From NCBI RefSeq assembly GCF_003231275.1, contig NZ_QKVL01000002.1, positions 186,001-250,000 of the forward strand: a DNA stretch of 64,000 bases. Direction: 5' to 3'. Shown here piece by piece: positions 18,691 through 27,911 of the stretch (position 1 is the first letter of the stretch; the number at the start of each line of letters is the position of its first letter). The notes under the pieces are model-generated. The model did no database searches and had not been told where the DNA came from. It saw only the letters and a program-made list of their open reading frames with translations. The position numbers and the translations under genes were made by a program. The DNA is from Pseudomonas huaxiensis (GTDB lineage: Bacteria > Pseudomonadota > Gammaproteobacteria > Pseudomonadales > Pseudomonadaceae).

Positions 18691-20007
18691 ATGCAGCAGC
18701 CGACAATCGCCATCATCGGCGCCGGGGCCAGTGGCCTGGGCGTGGCCAAGGCCCTTCGCGAAGCCGGGGTGAACTTCGAGATCATCGAGGCCACCGCGCG
18801 CTTCGGCGGCAACTGGCAGCCCGATGGCCCGGCGTCGAAGATGTACGAATCGGTGCACCTGATCAGCTCGCGGCGCAACACCCAGTTCGCCGACTTCCCC
18901 ATGCCCGCCGACTACCCCGACTACCCGCGGCACAACCAGGTGTTCGCCTACCTCACGCAACTGGCCGAGCACTGCCAGCTCGCCGCGCACACCCGTTTCA
19001 ACACCCGCGTCACGCACATGACCAAGGACCGTCAGGGCTGGCAACTGACCTTCGCCGACGGCAGCCAGTCGCGCTACGAGGTGGTGGTGGTGTGCAACGG
19101 CCTGCTCGGCGTGCCGAAGATCCCCGCTTACCCTGGCACCTTCAGCGGCCCGAGCCTGCACGCCCGGGACTACCGCTCTGCCGAGCAACTGCGCGGCAAG
19201 CGGGTGCTGGTGGTGGGCGGCGGCAACTCCGGCTGCGACATCGCCGTCGACGCCGCGCAAACCGCCAGCCGTGCGCTGCACTCGACCCGCCGCGGCTACC
19301 ACTACATGCCCAAATTCATCGACGGCCAGCCGACCCAGGAATGGCTGATGGACCAGGCCCCCAAATTCAGCGACGACGATGCCTACTGGGCGCATGTCGA
19401 GCGCAGCTTCAAGTTCGCCGGTTTCGATGGCCGCGACTACGGCCTGCCCGCGCCGGACCACGATATCCGCGAATGCCACCCGATCCTCAACTCGCAGATC
19501 CTCTACTACATCGGCCACGGCGACCTGCACGCCAAACCGGACATCAGCCGCTTCGACGGCCAGCAGGTGCACTTCAGCGACGGCAGCGTGGAAACCATCG
19601 ACCTGATCGTCTGGGCCACCGGCTACGGCATCGACCTGCCGTTCCTGCCGCAGGAGGTGTTCGACTGGAAGCGCGATTTCGACGGGTTGTTCATGCGCAT
19701 TCTGCCGGCCCGGCACGACGACCTGATGTTCGTCGGCTATCTCAACACACCGTCGGGCATCGGCAACCTGGCCAACATGACCGGTCGTTTCATCGCCGCC
19801 TGCATCCAGGCCCGCGCCGCCGACAGCCCGGCGTGGCGGCAACTGCAACAGATCAAGCTCGCGCCGGAACGGCTCGACCTTGGACAGCAACGCTTCATGC
19901 AGACCCAGCGGCATGCCCATGAAGTCGACCTGTGGAAATTCATTCGCACCATGAACTTCCTCACCGCCCGCCTGCAAACGGCGCAATCCCTGGCCCACAG
20001 CGCCTGA
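18691..20007 (+). CDS. Flavin-containing monooxygenase (class B), PKS-associated, first copy
   Basis: 438-residue FAD/NADPH monooxygenase. FAD Rossmann motif IIGAGASGLG at the N-terminus; FMO fingerprint FSGPSLHARDY near residues 151-161; NADPH motif VVGGGNSGCD near 172-181; ATGYGIDLPF near 315. The third position of the fingerprint end is Tyr, without the Trp-Pro/Asp of classical Baeyer-Villiger enzymes, so N- or C-hydroxylation is as likely as ester insertion. The ATG at 18691 has AAGGGA nine bases upstream; a TTG at 18658 overlapping the PKS stop is an alternative. It probably oxidises the ACP-bound chain or released product. Confidence 0.9.
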   Translation: MQQPTIAIIGAGASGLGVAKALREAGVNFEIIEATARFGGNWQPDGPASKMYESVHLISSRRNTQFADFPMPADYPDYPRHNQVFAYLTQLAEHCQLAAHTRFNTRVTHMTKDRQGWQLTFADGSQSRYEVVVVCNGLLGVPKIPAYPGTFSGPSLHARDYRSAEQLRGKRVLVVGGGNSGCDIAVDAAQTASRALHSTRRGYHYMPKFIDGQPTQEWLMDQAPKFSDDDAYWAHVERSFKFAGFDGRDYGLPAPDHDIRECHPILNSQILYYIGHGDLHAKPDISRFDGQQVHFSDGSVETIDLIVWATGYGIDLPFLPQEVFDWKRDFDGLFMRILPARHDDLMFVGYLNTPSGIGNLANMTGRFIAACIQARAADSPAWRQLQQIKLAPERLDLGQQRFMQTQRHAHEVDLWKFIRTMNFLTARLQTAQSLAHSA

Positions 20008-20032
20008 ACCCGAAGCTTCGCGAGGCTCGACC

Positions 20033-23000
20033 ATGAACCAGCCCACCCACCTGCCATCTGCCAACGAACTGAGCGCCCTTGACGCGCTGCGCCTGCTCGA
20101 CAGCCTCGACGCACCGCCGACGCTGGAAGCCCGCTTGCTGGAGGATCTGCGCGAACTGCTGCTGGGCGTACTGAAGATCGCCCCCGAAGACTTCTCGCCG
20201 ACCCGGCCGCTGATGGACTACGGCCTGGACTCCATTGCCTCGACCGAGATTGGCACGCTGTTTACCCGGAAATTCGGCATCACCGTGCCGCCGACGGTGT
20301 TTTTCGAGTTTCAGGATCTGCAGAGTTTTTGCGGGTATTTGCTGGCGGGGCATCGGGTGCAGTTGGAGAACCACTACGAAGCCCCTCTCTCATCCCCATC
20401 TTCATCGCCACTCTCTGTAGGAGCGAGCTTGCTCGCGATGGACCGCAAAGCGGTCCCAACGCATGCCACAACGGACCTTAAATTTCAAAAACAAGCGGTG
20501 ATGCCTACATCACCTAGCACCTCGGAGATCACATCATCCGGTTTTAGGGCCGCTTCGCGGCCCTTCGCGACGGTTCGGCGCCCCGACAAGCTCGCTCCCA
20601 CAGGGGAAGGGGCGGTCGTCACGGAGCTGTCTGGCAACACCGCCTTATCAATCGAAGCCCTCTGGCAAGAATCCCCCCACCTGGAACCCGCCCAATCCCT
20701 CCTCGACCACCACCTCCTCACCTGCCGCCAGGCCACCCGCATCCAGTTCCAGCGCCCTGCCGCGCCGCGTCTGGAATGCGCCACTTACGGCCAGGGCACG
20801 CCAGTCCTGCTGCTGGGCGGGTTGGTCATGCAGTACGACGTGATGTGGCGCCTGCAAATGCAGGCCCTGGGTGAACGCCACCGGCTGATCATGTTCCACC
20901 TGCCCGGCTGCGGCGACGCCGAGCTGCCGGATGCCTTCGATATCGCGCACCTGGTCGCCGGCCTCACCGACCTGCTCGACCAACTCGGCATCACCGCCCC
21001 GCTGCCGGTGATCGGCTATTCCTTCGGCGGCGTCCTCGCCCAGGCCTTCGCTCTGGCCCATCCCGAGCGCTGCGCCGGGTTGTGCATCACCGTCAGTTCG
21101 CCGTTCAGCGAAGGTGCCGGCAATTTCCCGGTGCTGATGCGCGAGCTGCAAAAAAGCCCGCGCTTCATGACCCTCAATCGCGGCTGGAACATGCCGGCGC
21201 TGCCGGCCTACCAACAGGTGATCGACAACTTCGATCTGCGCCCGCATCTGCCGACATTGAGCTGTCCGTGCCGGATCATCTGCGGCAGCGACGACGCCTA
21301 CCAGCCACCCGCCTACTCGGCGCTGATCGCCGAGGCCATGCCCCACGCCGAGCTGATCGAGGTGGCCGGCGCCGGGCATTTGCTGGGCTTCACTCACCAT
21401 GAGCGCTACAACCGCCTGCTGCTGGAATTCCTCGCGGGGCTGCCAGCGCCTGGCAATCCGGCGCCACGCCCGCGCCCCGGGGTGTTCCAGGCGGCCAGCC
21501 CGCAGACCCTGGAAACCCTCGGCGACTACGTGCGTCAGGGCGACCAGAGCCATTGCGCGATTCTTTCGGCGCCAGCCGCACAGACCGCGCTGCTGCTCAA
21601 TCACCTGGGCCAGCGCGGCAAACGCGAGACCGCCGACTACCGCAGCTACTTCCTGACCTCACTGGAAGAAGCCCTCGACGCCGCCCTGCGCCTGGCCCGC
21701 CACCACGCGCGCAATCGCACCCCGGACGGCGAAGCCGGACTGTTGCTGGTGGATGCCAGCGGCTACTGGGCGCGCTACTTCAACCCGCTGCAAAGCGCGG
21801 ACGCCCAAGCCCTGGTCCCCGGCGTGCGGGTGGTCGGCAGTCTCGCCGAAGCCCGTGTGCTGCTCGCCAGCCTGGGCCCGCAACACCTCGCGGCGGTAGC
21901 CTGTATCGAGGCCGCCGATGCCAGCCCGCAGGCATGCGATTCGCTGATCGCCAGCCTCGCCGGCAGCGGCATTCTCAGCCTGTTCATCGAACACTGCCGT
22001 GGTGACGGTGACTGGTCGCTGGCGGCCCTGCGCGAAAGCCCGGATTTGCTGGTCTTCGGCGAGGGCATCAGCGGCTTCCAGGCGCCGCTCGGCGCATGCC
22101 TGGTGCATGAGCGGGTGAAGAACCCCTGGCTGATGACGCCCAACGAAAGCTATGTGCGCCATGTGATGAGTAACTTGGGTCTGCCGCTGCGCCTGGCGGC
22201 CGAACACCTGACGCAGCGCTTTGCCGGCGAGTTGCCCGGCGACTTGTTGCGCCAGTTGCGCCGTGTCGAATCGAGCAGCGAAGCGACTTTCCAGGCGCAC
22301 CTGCGCCACGGCAACAGCGGTTATGCGCGCATTGCCCGCATGCACGGCTTCGATGCGCGCTTCTACGAAGCTCGTGGCGTGCGTTCGCGGCTGCGGGTGG
22401 ATGGCGAACCGTCGCGGGAAATCATCGACTGTTTCGTCAATGTCGGTACCTGCCCGCGCGGCCTCAACCCGACCGATGTGATCGATCAAGTGGCGGGCAA
22501 ACACGACCCGCGCCACGACTACTGGGCCGAGCTGACCCAGTTGCTCGCCGAGCAAACCGGCCTGTCGCTGGCGCTCCCGGCATCGAGCACGGTCACGGCG
22601 GTGGAAGCCGCCCTGACCCTCGGCCTGCTCGGCGCCCCCGACAAGCGCCGCAAGCTGCTGTGCTTCAGTGGCGGGCTGGGGTTTTCCATGCTCAGTGCGG
22701 CGGCATCGCGCAACGAAACCTTCGATATCTTCCGCCAGCCATTCGAGCCGCTGCACGCCAACACCCTGTTTATCGACCCGCAGGCGGCAGACGCCGAAAG
22801 CCAGTTGCAGGCGCATCTGCTCAGCGGCGAGGTCGCGCTGGTCTGGTTCGAAACCCTGCAGGTCGACGCCAACGCCTCGCGGCCGATTCCACCGGCATTG
22901 ATCGCCCTGATCGAGCGCCACCGCGAGGCCGGCGGCTACCTGGTGGGCGTCGACGAAACCCAGACCAACCTGGCCACCGGGCAGTTTCTGCATAGCCAGG

Positions 23001-23647
23001 CGCAGGTGTCGCAGCCGGATATCGTCGCCCTCGGCAGCGCGCTGTGTGACAGCCTGATGCCCATGGGCGTGGTGCTTTACGGCGAAGCGCTGGGGCAACG
23101 CGCCGCGCAACGCCAGCCCGAAAGGCTGCTGGATTTGCAGACCCGCGGGATCAATCAGTTGTGCGCTCACCTGGCGCTCAACTGCCTGCGCGCCATCGCC
23201 CGCGATGCCGGTCTCGCGCAAGCTCGCGATCAGGGCGAGTACTTCAAGCAAGGCCTGCTGGCGCTGCAACGGGAGTTCCCGCTGATCAGCGGCGTGCGCG
23301 GCGAGGGCCTGCTGCTCACCGTCGAGCTGGACCTGCGCGACACCCCGGCCTTCGTCGAGCGCAGCTTCGGTTACATGCTCTGGGGCAGCCTGCTGCGCGA
23401 CCCGCACGGCGGCGTCGCTGCGGCCGTGTGCCCGATCTACAACAACTGCCTGCGTTACCTGCCACCCCTGACTATCGACCGCGAGGCCATCGACCTGATG
23501 CTCGCCAACCTGCGCCGGGCCCTGGTCCTGGGCATCGATGGCGTGCTTCAGGACTGCGCCGCGCACAACCGGCGCCTGGGCGATTCGCGCACCGCCGACT
23601 TTCTCGCCGGGCTGATTCCGGCAAAAAAAAAAGGAGCCACGCTGTGA
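20033..23647 (+). CDS. ACP - alpha/beta hydrolase - tandem class III aminotransferase-like protein
   Basis: 1204-residue multidomain protein. Residues about 30-105: ACP with the Ser of GLDSIASTEI. Residues about 105-200: low-complexity linker, part of it encoded by a REP pair. Residues about 240-465: alpha/beta hydrolase with nucleophile GYSFGG (Ser330), GSDDAY and GAGHLLG, so a plausible internal thioesterase or acyl hydrolase. Residues about 475-790 and 790-1190: two successive class III aminotransferase-like halves. The second keeps the cofactor Asp (GVDETQT, Asp974) but has Ser1002 where the PLP lysine is expected (ALGSALCDSLMPMG). The first has Glu677 at the same place (LVFGEGISGFQAPLG). 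PLP catalysis is therefore doubtful. The N-terminal ACP would accept the chain from KS2 of the preceding PKS. Confidence 0.85.
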   Translation: MNQPTHLPSANELSALDALRLLDSLDAPPTLEARLLEDLRELLLGVLKIAPEDFSPTRPLMDYGLDSIASTEIGTLFTRKFGITVPPTVFFEFQDLQSFCGYLLAGHRVQLENHYEAPLSSPSSSPLSVGASLLAMDRKAVPTHATTDLKFQKQAVMPTSPSTSEITSSGFRAASRPFATVRRPDKLAPTGEGAVVTELSGNTALSIEALWQESPHLEPAQSLLDHHLLTCRQATRIQFQRPAAPRLECATYGQGTPVLLLGGLVMQYDVMWRLQMQALGERHRLIMFHLPGCGDAELPDAFDIAHLVAGLTDLLDQLGITAPLPVIGYSFGGVLAQAFALAHPERCAGLCITVSSPFSEGAGNFPVLMRELQKSPRFMTLNRGWNMPALPAYQQVIDNFDLRPHLPTLSCPCRIICGSDDAYQPPAYSALIAEAMPHAELIEVAGAGHLLGFTHHERYNRLLLEFLAGLPAPGNPAPRPRPGVFQAASPQTLETLGDYVRQGDQSHCAILSAPAAQTALLLNHLGQRGKRETADYRSYFLTSLEEALDAALRLARHHARNRTPDGEAGLLLVDASGYWARYFNPLQSADAQALVPGVRVVGSLAEARVLLASLGPQHLAAVACIEAADASPQACDSLIASLAGSGILSLFIEHCRGDGDWSLAALRESPDLLVFGEGISGFQAPLGACLVHERVKNPWLMTPNESYVRHVMSNLGLPLRLAAEHLTQRFAGELPGDLLRQLRRVESSSEATFQAHLRHGNSGYARIARMHGFDARFYEARGVRSRLRVDGEPSREIIDCFVNVGTCPRGLNPTDVIDQVAGKHDPRHDYWAELTQLLAEQTGLSLALPASSTVTAVEAALTLGLLGAPDKRRKLLCFSGGLGFSMLSAAASRNETFDIFRQPFEPLHANTLFIDPQAADAESQLQAHLLSGEVALVWFETLQVDANASRPIPPALIALIERHREAGGYLVGVDETQTNLATGQFLHSQAQVSQPDIVALGSALCDSLMPMGVVLYGEALGQRAAQRQPERLLDLQTRGINQLCAHLALNCLRAIARDAGLAQARDQGEYFKQGLLALQREFPLISGVRGEGLLLTVELDLRDTPAFVERSFGYMLWGSLLRDPHGGVAAAVCPIYNNCLRYLPPLTIDREAIDLMLANLRRALVLGIDGVLQDCAAHNRRLGDSRTADFLAGLIPAKKKGATL
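20416..20606. repeat. REP pair with internal palindromes read in frame between ACP and hydrolase
   Basis: tgtaggagcgagcttgctcg (20416) and its reverse-oriented partner gacaagctcgctcccacag (near 20585) bracket about 150 bp containing two further palindromes, gaccgcaaagcggtc and gggccgcttcgcggccc. The whole block is open in the gene's frame and is translated with VGASLLAMDRKAVP and ATVRRPDKLAPTG, the same peptides as in the upstream PKS. It lies in the linker between the ACP and the hydrolase. Confidence 0.9.
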
Positions 23648-25146
23648 CTGAGCACACCCGCGTCAACCCGTCGCGCCCCGCCGAACCCGGCGTGGCTTCC
23701 ATCCGCCCCTTGCAGGGCCGTGGCCCGATGGTCTGCATCATCGGCGCCGGGGTCGGCGGCCTGTCCATGGCCCGCGCGCTGAAGCGCAAGGGCATCGCCT
23801 TCGACTGCTTCGACCGCCGCGACCGTATCGGCGGCATCTGGGCCTTCGACCACAGCGGGCAGCACACCTCGGTGTGGCACAGCATGAACATGAACACGCC
23901 CAAGGGCCTGTACCAGTTCAGCGATTTCCCGATGCCCCGGCACTACCCGGATTTCCCTTCGCACCGCCAGGTGCACGCCTACCTGGACAGCTTCGTCGAG
24001 CACTTCGAATTGCGTGATTCGATCCACCTCGACTGCCCGGTGCAGCGCACCGAACGCCTGCCGGACGGCGTCTGGCGGGTGACCCTCGGCTCGGGCGAGG
24101 TCCGCCACTACGACGCCCTGGTAGTCGCCAACGGACACCACAACACGCCCAACTTCCCCGACTACGCCGCCGACACCACGATCGACGCCATCCACTCGCA
24201 GCAGTACCGCTACCGCCACGGCTACCAGGACAAGCAAGTAATGGTGGTCGGCGTCGGCAACAGCGGCGCGCAGATCGCCGTGGATGTCAGCCATGACGCG
24301 CGCATGACCTACCTGTCGCTGCGCCGCGGCGTCTACGTGCTGCCGCATTACCTGTTCGGCATCCGCATCGACAAGGTCATGGGTTGCCTGAACGACTGGT
24401 GGGTGAAGAAGATCCTGCCCTACCCGCTCAGCGGGCTGATGTTCACCGGCCTGTACAAAGCGCTGATCGCCAAGCGCAAGCAACTGGGCATGCCCAAGCC
24501 TGACCATCTGATGATGTCGAGCCTGCCGACCCTCTCGGAAAACTTCGCCAACCGCGTCGGCGACGGCAAGCTCAAGGTGGTGCCGCAGGTGCAGCGCATC
24601 GACGGCAACACCGTGCACTTCGTCGATGGCAGCCAGCTCGAAGTGGACGCGGTGATCTACGCCACCGGCTACCACACCGATTTCCCGTTCCTGCCGACCG
24701 AGCTGCTCAAGGTCGAGGAAAACCGCATCCCGCTGTTCCAGCGGATCTTCCTGCCGGAGGTGCCCAACCTGGCCTTTATCGGCCTGTTCCAGGCGGTGAC
24801 CTGGGGCTTCCTCGACATGATGGAACGCCAGGCCGAATTGACCGCCGACTACTTTGCCGGCCAGTACCTGCGCCCCGAGCCGGACAGCGAACGCCAGCAC
24901 ATCGCCGCCGAACGCAAGGTGATCGAACGCGAATTCCTCGCCACCCCGCGCAACAACTACGAAATGCACGGCCCGACCTACATGCACTACCTGGCCAAGG
25001 AGTTGCGCCAGGGCCACGACCGCGCCAAGGCCACCGGCAGCGTCAGCCCGCTGCTGGCCCAGGCCTACGCCTACGACGCCGTGAGCGCGCTGGCCCAGCC
25101 GCAGGCGACGGCGACAGCCTTGGAGAGCGATCCATGCCAGGGATGA
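23644..25146 (+). CDS. Flavin-containing monooxygenase (class B), PKS-associated, second copy
   Basis: 500-residue FAD/NADPH monooxygenase, a distant paralogue of the first. FAD motif IIGAGVGGLSMARAL near residues 32-46; DRIGGIWAF; NADPH motif VVGVGNSGAQ near 200-209; ATGYHTDFPF near 338. The FMO fingerprint region retains only its end (IHSQQYRY), so it is weaker than in the first copy. The start is a GTG at 23644, overlapping the preceding stop by four bases (GTGA) with AAGGAG about nine bases before it. The frame is open further upstream, but that part lies within the preceding gene. The role is probably a second oxidation of the polyketide chain; the target is unknown. Confidence 0.88.
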   Translation: MTEHTRVNPSRPAEPGVASIRPLQGRGPMVCIIGAGVGGLSMARALKRKGIAFDCFDRRDRIGGIWAFDHSGQHTSVWHSMNMNTPKGLYQFSDFPMPRHYPDFPSHRQVHAYLDSFVEHFELRDSIHLDCPVQRTERLPDGVWRVTLGSGEVRHYDALVVANGHHNTPNFPDYAADTTIDAIHSQQYRYRHGYQDKQVMVVGVGNSGAQIAVDVSHDARMTYLSLRRGVYVLPHYLFGIRIDKVMGCLNDWWVKKILPYPLSGLMFTGLYKALIAKRKQLGMPKPDHLMMSSLPTLSENFANRVGDGKLKVVPQVQRIDGNTVHFVDGSQLEVDAVIYATGYHTDFPFLPTELLKVEENRIPLFQRIFLPEVPNLAFIGLFQAVTWGFLDMMERQAELTADYFAGQYLRPEPDSERQHIAAERKVIEREFLATPRNNYEMHGPTYMHYLAKELRQGHDRAKATGSVSPLLAQAYAYDAVSALAQPQATATALESDPCQG

Positions 25147-27911
25147 GCGCAGCGGCCCTGGCCGTGGTCGGCATGTCCGGGCGCTTTCCCGGTGCCCCGG
25201 ACCTGCGCGCCTTCTGGCAGCTGCTGCGCGACGGCGGCGATGCCGTGCGCCAGGTGCCGGCCGAGCGCTGGAACTGGCGCGACTACGACAGCGAACTGAA
25301 TGCCGGCGAAGACACCAGCTATTGCCAGCGCGGCGGTTTCATCGAACACGTCGACCGCTTCGACGGGCGCTTCTTCGGCATCCTGCCCCGCGAAGCGCAG
25401 AGCATGGACCCGCAGCAGCGGCTATTCCTGCAATGCGCCTGGGCCGCGCTAGAGGACGCCGGCTACGCGCCGGCGCACCTGGCGAAGCGGCGCGTCGGGG
25501 TGTTCGTCGGGGTCGGCCATGCCGACTACCCGACGCTGATGCGCCGCGACGGCGTGCCCAGCGACGCCTGGCGCGGCACCGGCATCGCCCTCACCGCCAT
25601 CGCCAACCGGGTGTCGTATTGTCTGGACCTGCACGGCCCCAGCGAAAGCATCGACACCGCCTGTTCCAGCTCGCTGGTGGCGCTGCACCGTGCCAGCCAG
25701 ACGCTACGGGCCGGCGAGTGCGAAGTGGCGATCGTCGGCGGGGTCAACCTGTTGCTCGGCCCGGAACTGTTCATCGCCTTCGCCAAGGCCGGCATGCTCA
25801 GCCATGCCGGGCATTGCCAGACCTTCTGCGCCGACGCCGACGGCTATGTGCGCGGCGAAGGTGTGGCCGCGCTGGTGCTGACATCGCTGGACGTCGCCCA
25901 GGCCAACGGCGACTACGTCTACGGCGAAGTGCTCGGTAGCGCACAGAACCACGGCGGGCGGGCCCACAGTTTTACCGCGCCCAACCCCAAGGCGCAGAGC
26001 GAGGTCATCCAGAAGGCCTGGGCGCAGGCCGGTCACTCGCCACGCCAGGCGCGGCTGATCGAAACCCACGGCACTGGCACGCCACTGGGCGACCCGATCG
26101 AGATCAATGCGCTGAAAAAGGCCGTGCCCGCAGGCGACGGCGCGCCAATCGTGTTAGGCGCACTGAAAAGCCAGATCGGTCATCTGGAAGCCGCCGCCGG
26201 GATCGCCTCGGTGATCAAAAGCCTGCTGTGTCTGCACCATCGGCAACAGGTCGGCAATCTGCATAACCACCAGCTCAACCCGCAGATCACCCTGGACAAC
26301 AGCCCCTTCCAGCTCGCCAGCAGCACCGCCGCGCTGGCGGAAAATCCGGGTGAGCCGCTGCTGGCGGGCGTCAGCGCCTTCGGTTTTGGCGGGGTCAACG
26401 CCCATGTGGTGTTGCGCGCCGCCGCCGCTCCCAACGTCGAAGACGCCGCTGCCCAGCCATGCCTGATCCTGCTGTCGGCCAAGGACGACGCCGGCCTGCG
26501 CGCCCGCGCCCGCCAGTTGCTCGACGCCTTCGGCGAAGCCGGCACACCCGGCAACGCACCGCTGCGTCAGGCCATACTTGAACGCCTGCGTGATCTGCTC
26601 GGACTGATGCCGACGAACGACACCACGCCGACCCGGCTGGCAACCCTGAATGTCGACGCCGGCTACTTCGTCGGCTGCCTGGAACAAGTGCTTGATGCCC
26701 TGCAACTGGATGTACCGATCGACGCCTGGCGCGGCGCGGTCAGCCTGGAAGACGTGGCGCAACGGCTGGCCGCCGAAGCGCAGCCCCAGGCGAGCGCCGA
26801 ACCGCGCCTGGACAGCTTCGCAGCGCTGTCCACCGAGCACCTGGCCAACGCCAGCCTCGCCCGTATCGCCCGCACCCTGCAGGAGGGCCGCGAGGCCATG
26901 CCCAAACGCCTCGCCTTCGTCGCCGACAGCCGTGAACAGCTATTCCAGCGCCTGCGCGACTTCCTTGAGGGCCACCACGACGGGCTGTCGTGCAGCGGCA
27001 GCACAGAGACAGTCGCCGCCCCGACAGGCACCGGGCAACTGGCGCAGTGGGCTGCGCATTGGGCCAGCAGCAAAGTGCCCAGCCCGGACTGGGCCAGCGT
27101 CTACGGCGAGCGGCCGCGCCCCGGCAAGCTGCCGCTGCCCGCCTATCCCTGGCGCCTGGAGCGGGTCTGGTACACCCCGGCATTCACTGCCGCCAAACCC
27201 GCCGCGCCGAACGCGGCGCAAGCCTGGCTCGACCTCTGGGAAAACGCTGCCGCCCTGCCCGGCTCGGTCATGGCGCTGGCCGGGCTGATCGCTCAGGTGT
27301 TGCGGCACAACCCGGCTGAACCACTGGCTTGGCGTGACCTGCGTTTCGGCCCGCCGCTGCCACTGGACAGCGCCGAGACGCTGCACTTTACCCCGGTCGC
27401 GCCACACTGGCAGGTCAGCCAGGGTGGGCAGGTGCTGTTGCAAGTGGAACGCGGTGAAGCCGCGCCGATGCCCGTCGCCCTGCAGCCGCAAGCCGGCACC
27501 ACCACCCTGGCGGCCAAGGCATTTTATGCCAGCCTTGCCGAACAGGGCCTGTGCTACAGCGCTTTTGGCCGCGCCTTGCAAGACCTGCGCAGCACGCCAA
27601 ACAGCCTGCACGCCAGCCTCGCCCTCGGCTGCCAAAGCGTGGATGACCTACCGTTCTGGGCGGCGCTGCTGGCCAGCCTGTGCGCCGCGCCGGCAGTCCT
27701 CAGTCAGGCGTCGACGCCTAGCCTGCCATTCAGCATCCGCCAACTGTCACTCGACCCCGAGGCGCTGGCCGGCGCCCGGCACCTGGGCATCGTGCGCCGG
27801 GGTGACGAACTGGCCGTCAGCCTGAGCAATACCGACGGCCGCTGCGCCCTTTATCTGGAGGGCTTGGTCATGCGCACTATCCCGCTGGCCTTGAGCCGGG
27901 TGAGCGCATGA
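25134..27911 (+). CDS. AT-less ketosynthase protein with decayed ACP and DH-like tail
   Basis: 925 residues. The KS (residues about 6-440) is complete: Cys177 in TACSSS, ETHGTGTPLGDPIE (Ala to Thr beside the His), and SQIGHLEAAAG. Residues about 478-555 resemble an ACP (LATLNVDAGYFVGCLEQVL) in which the phosphopantetheine Ser is replaced by Ala509. Residues about 560-690 are a post-KS linker ending in LPLPAYPWRLERVWY. Residues about 700-925 resemble the C-terminal hot-dog half of a PKS DH (CYSAFGRALQDL, LPFSIRQL, ALYLEGLVMRTI), without the His or Asp catalytic motifs. It overlaps the monooxygenase by 13 bp. It may elongate on the free ACP or act as a transacylating KS. Confidence 0.88.
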   Translation: MPGMSAAALAVVGMSGRFPGAPDLRAFWQLLRDGGDAVRQVPAERWNWRDYDSELNAGEDTSYCQRGGFIEHVDRFDGRFFGILPREAQSMDPQQRLFLQCAWAALEDAGYAPAHLAKRRVGVFVGVGHADYPTLMRRDGVPSDAWRGTGIALTAIANRVSYCLDLHGPSESIDTACSSSLVALHRASQTLRAGECEVAIVGGVNLLLGPELFIAFAKAGMLSHAGHCQTFCADADGYVRGEGVAALVLTSLDVAQANGDYVYGEVLGSAQNHGGRAHSFTAPNPKAQSEVIQKAWAQAGHSPRQARLIETHGTGTPLGDPIEINALKKAVPAGDGAPIVLGALKSQIGHLEAAAGIASVIKSLLCLHHRQQVGNLHNHQLNPQITLDNSPFQLASSTAALAENPGEPLLAGVSAFGFGGVNAHVVLRAAAAPNVEDAAAQPCLILLSAKDDAGLRARARQLLDAFGEAGTPGNAPLRQAILERLRDLLGLMPTNDTTPTRLATLNVDAGYFVGCLEQVLDALQLDVPIDAWRGAVSLEDVAQRLAAEAQPQASAEPRLDSFAALSTEHLANASLARIARTLQEGREAMPKRLAFVADSREQLFQRLRDFLEGHHDGLSCSGSTETVAAPTGTGQLAQWAAHWASSKVPSPDWASVYGERPRPGKLPLPAYPWRLERVWYTPAFTAAKPAAPNAAQAWLDLWENAAALPGSVMALAGLIAQVLRHNPAEPLAWRDLRFGPPLPLDSAETLHFTPVAPHWQVSQGGQVLLQVERGEAAPMPVALQPQAGTTTLAAKAFYASLAEQGLCYSAFGRALQDLRSTPNSLHASLALGCQSVDDLPFWAALLASLCAAPAVLSQASTPSLPFSIRQLSLDPEALAGARHLGIVRRGDELAVSLSNTDGRCALYLEGLVMRTIPLALSRVSA

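Noticed and set aside
21659..23566. 635-codon minus-strand frame opposite the aminotransferase-like gene
   Set aside because: Antisense shadow with low-complexity composition and no recognisable motif.
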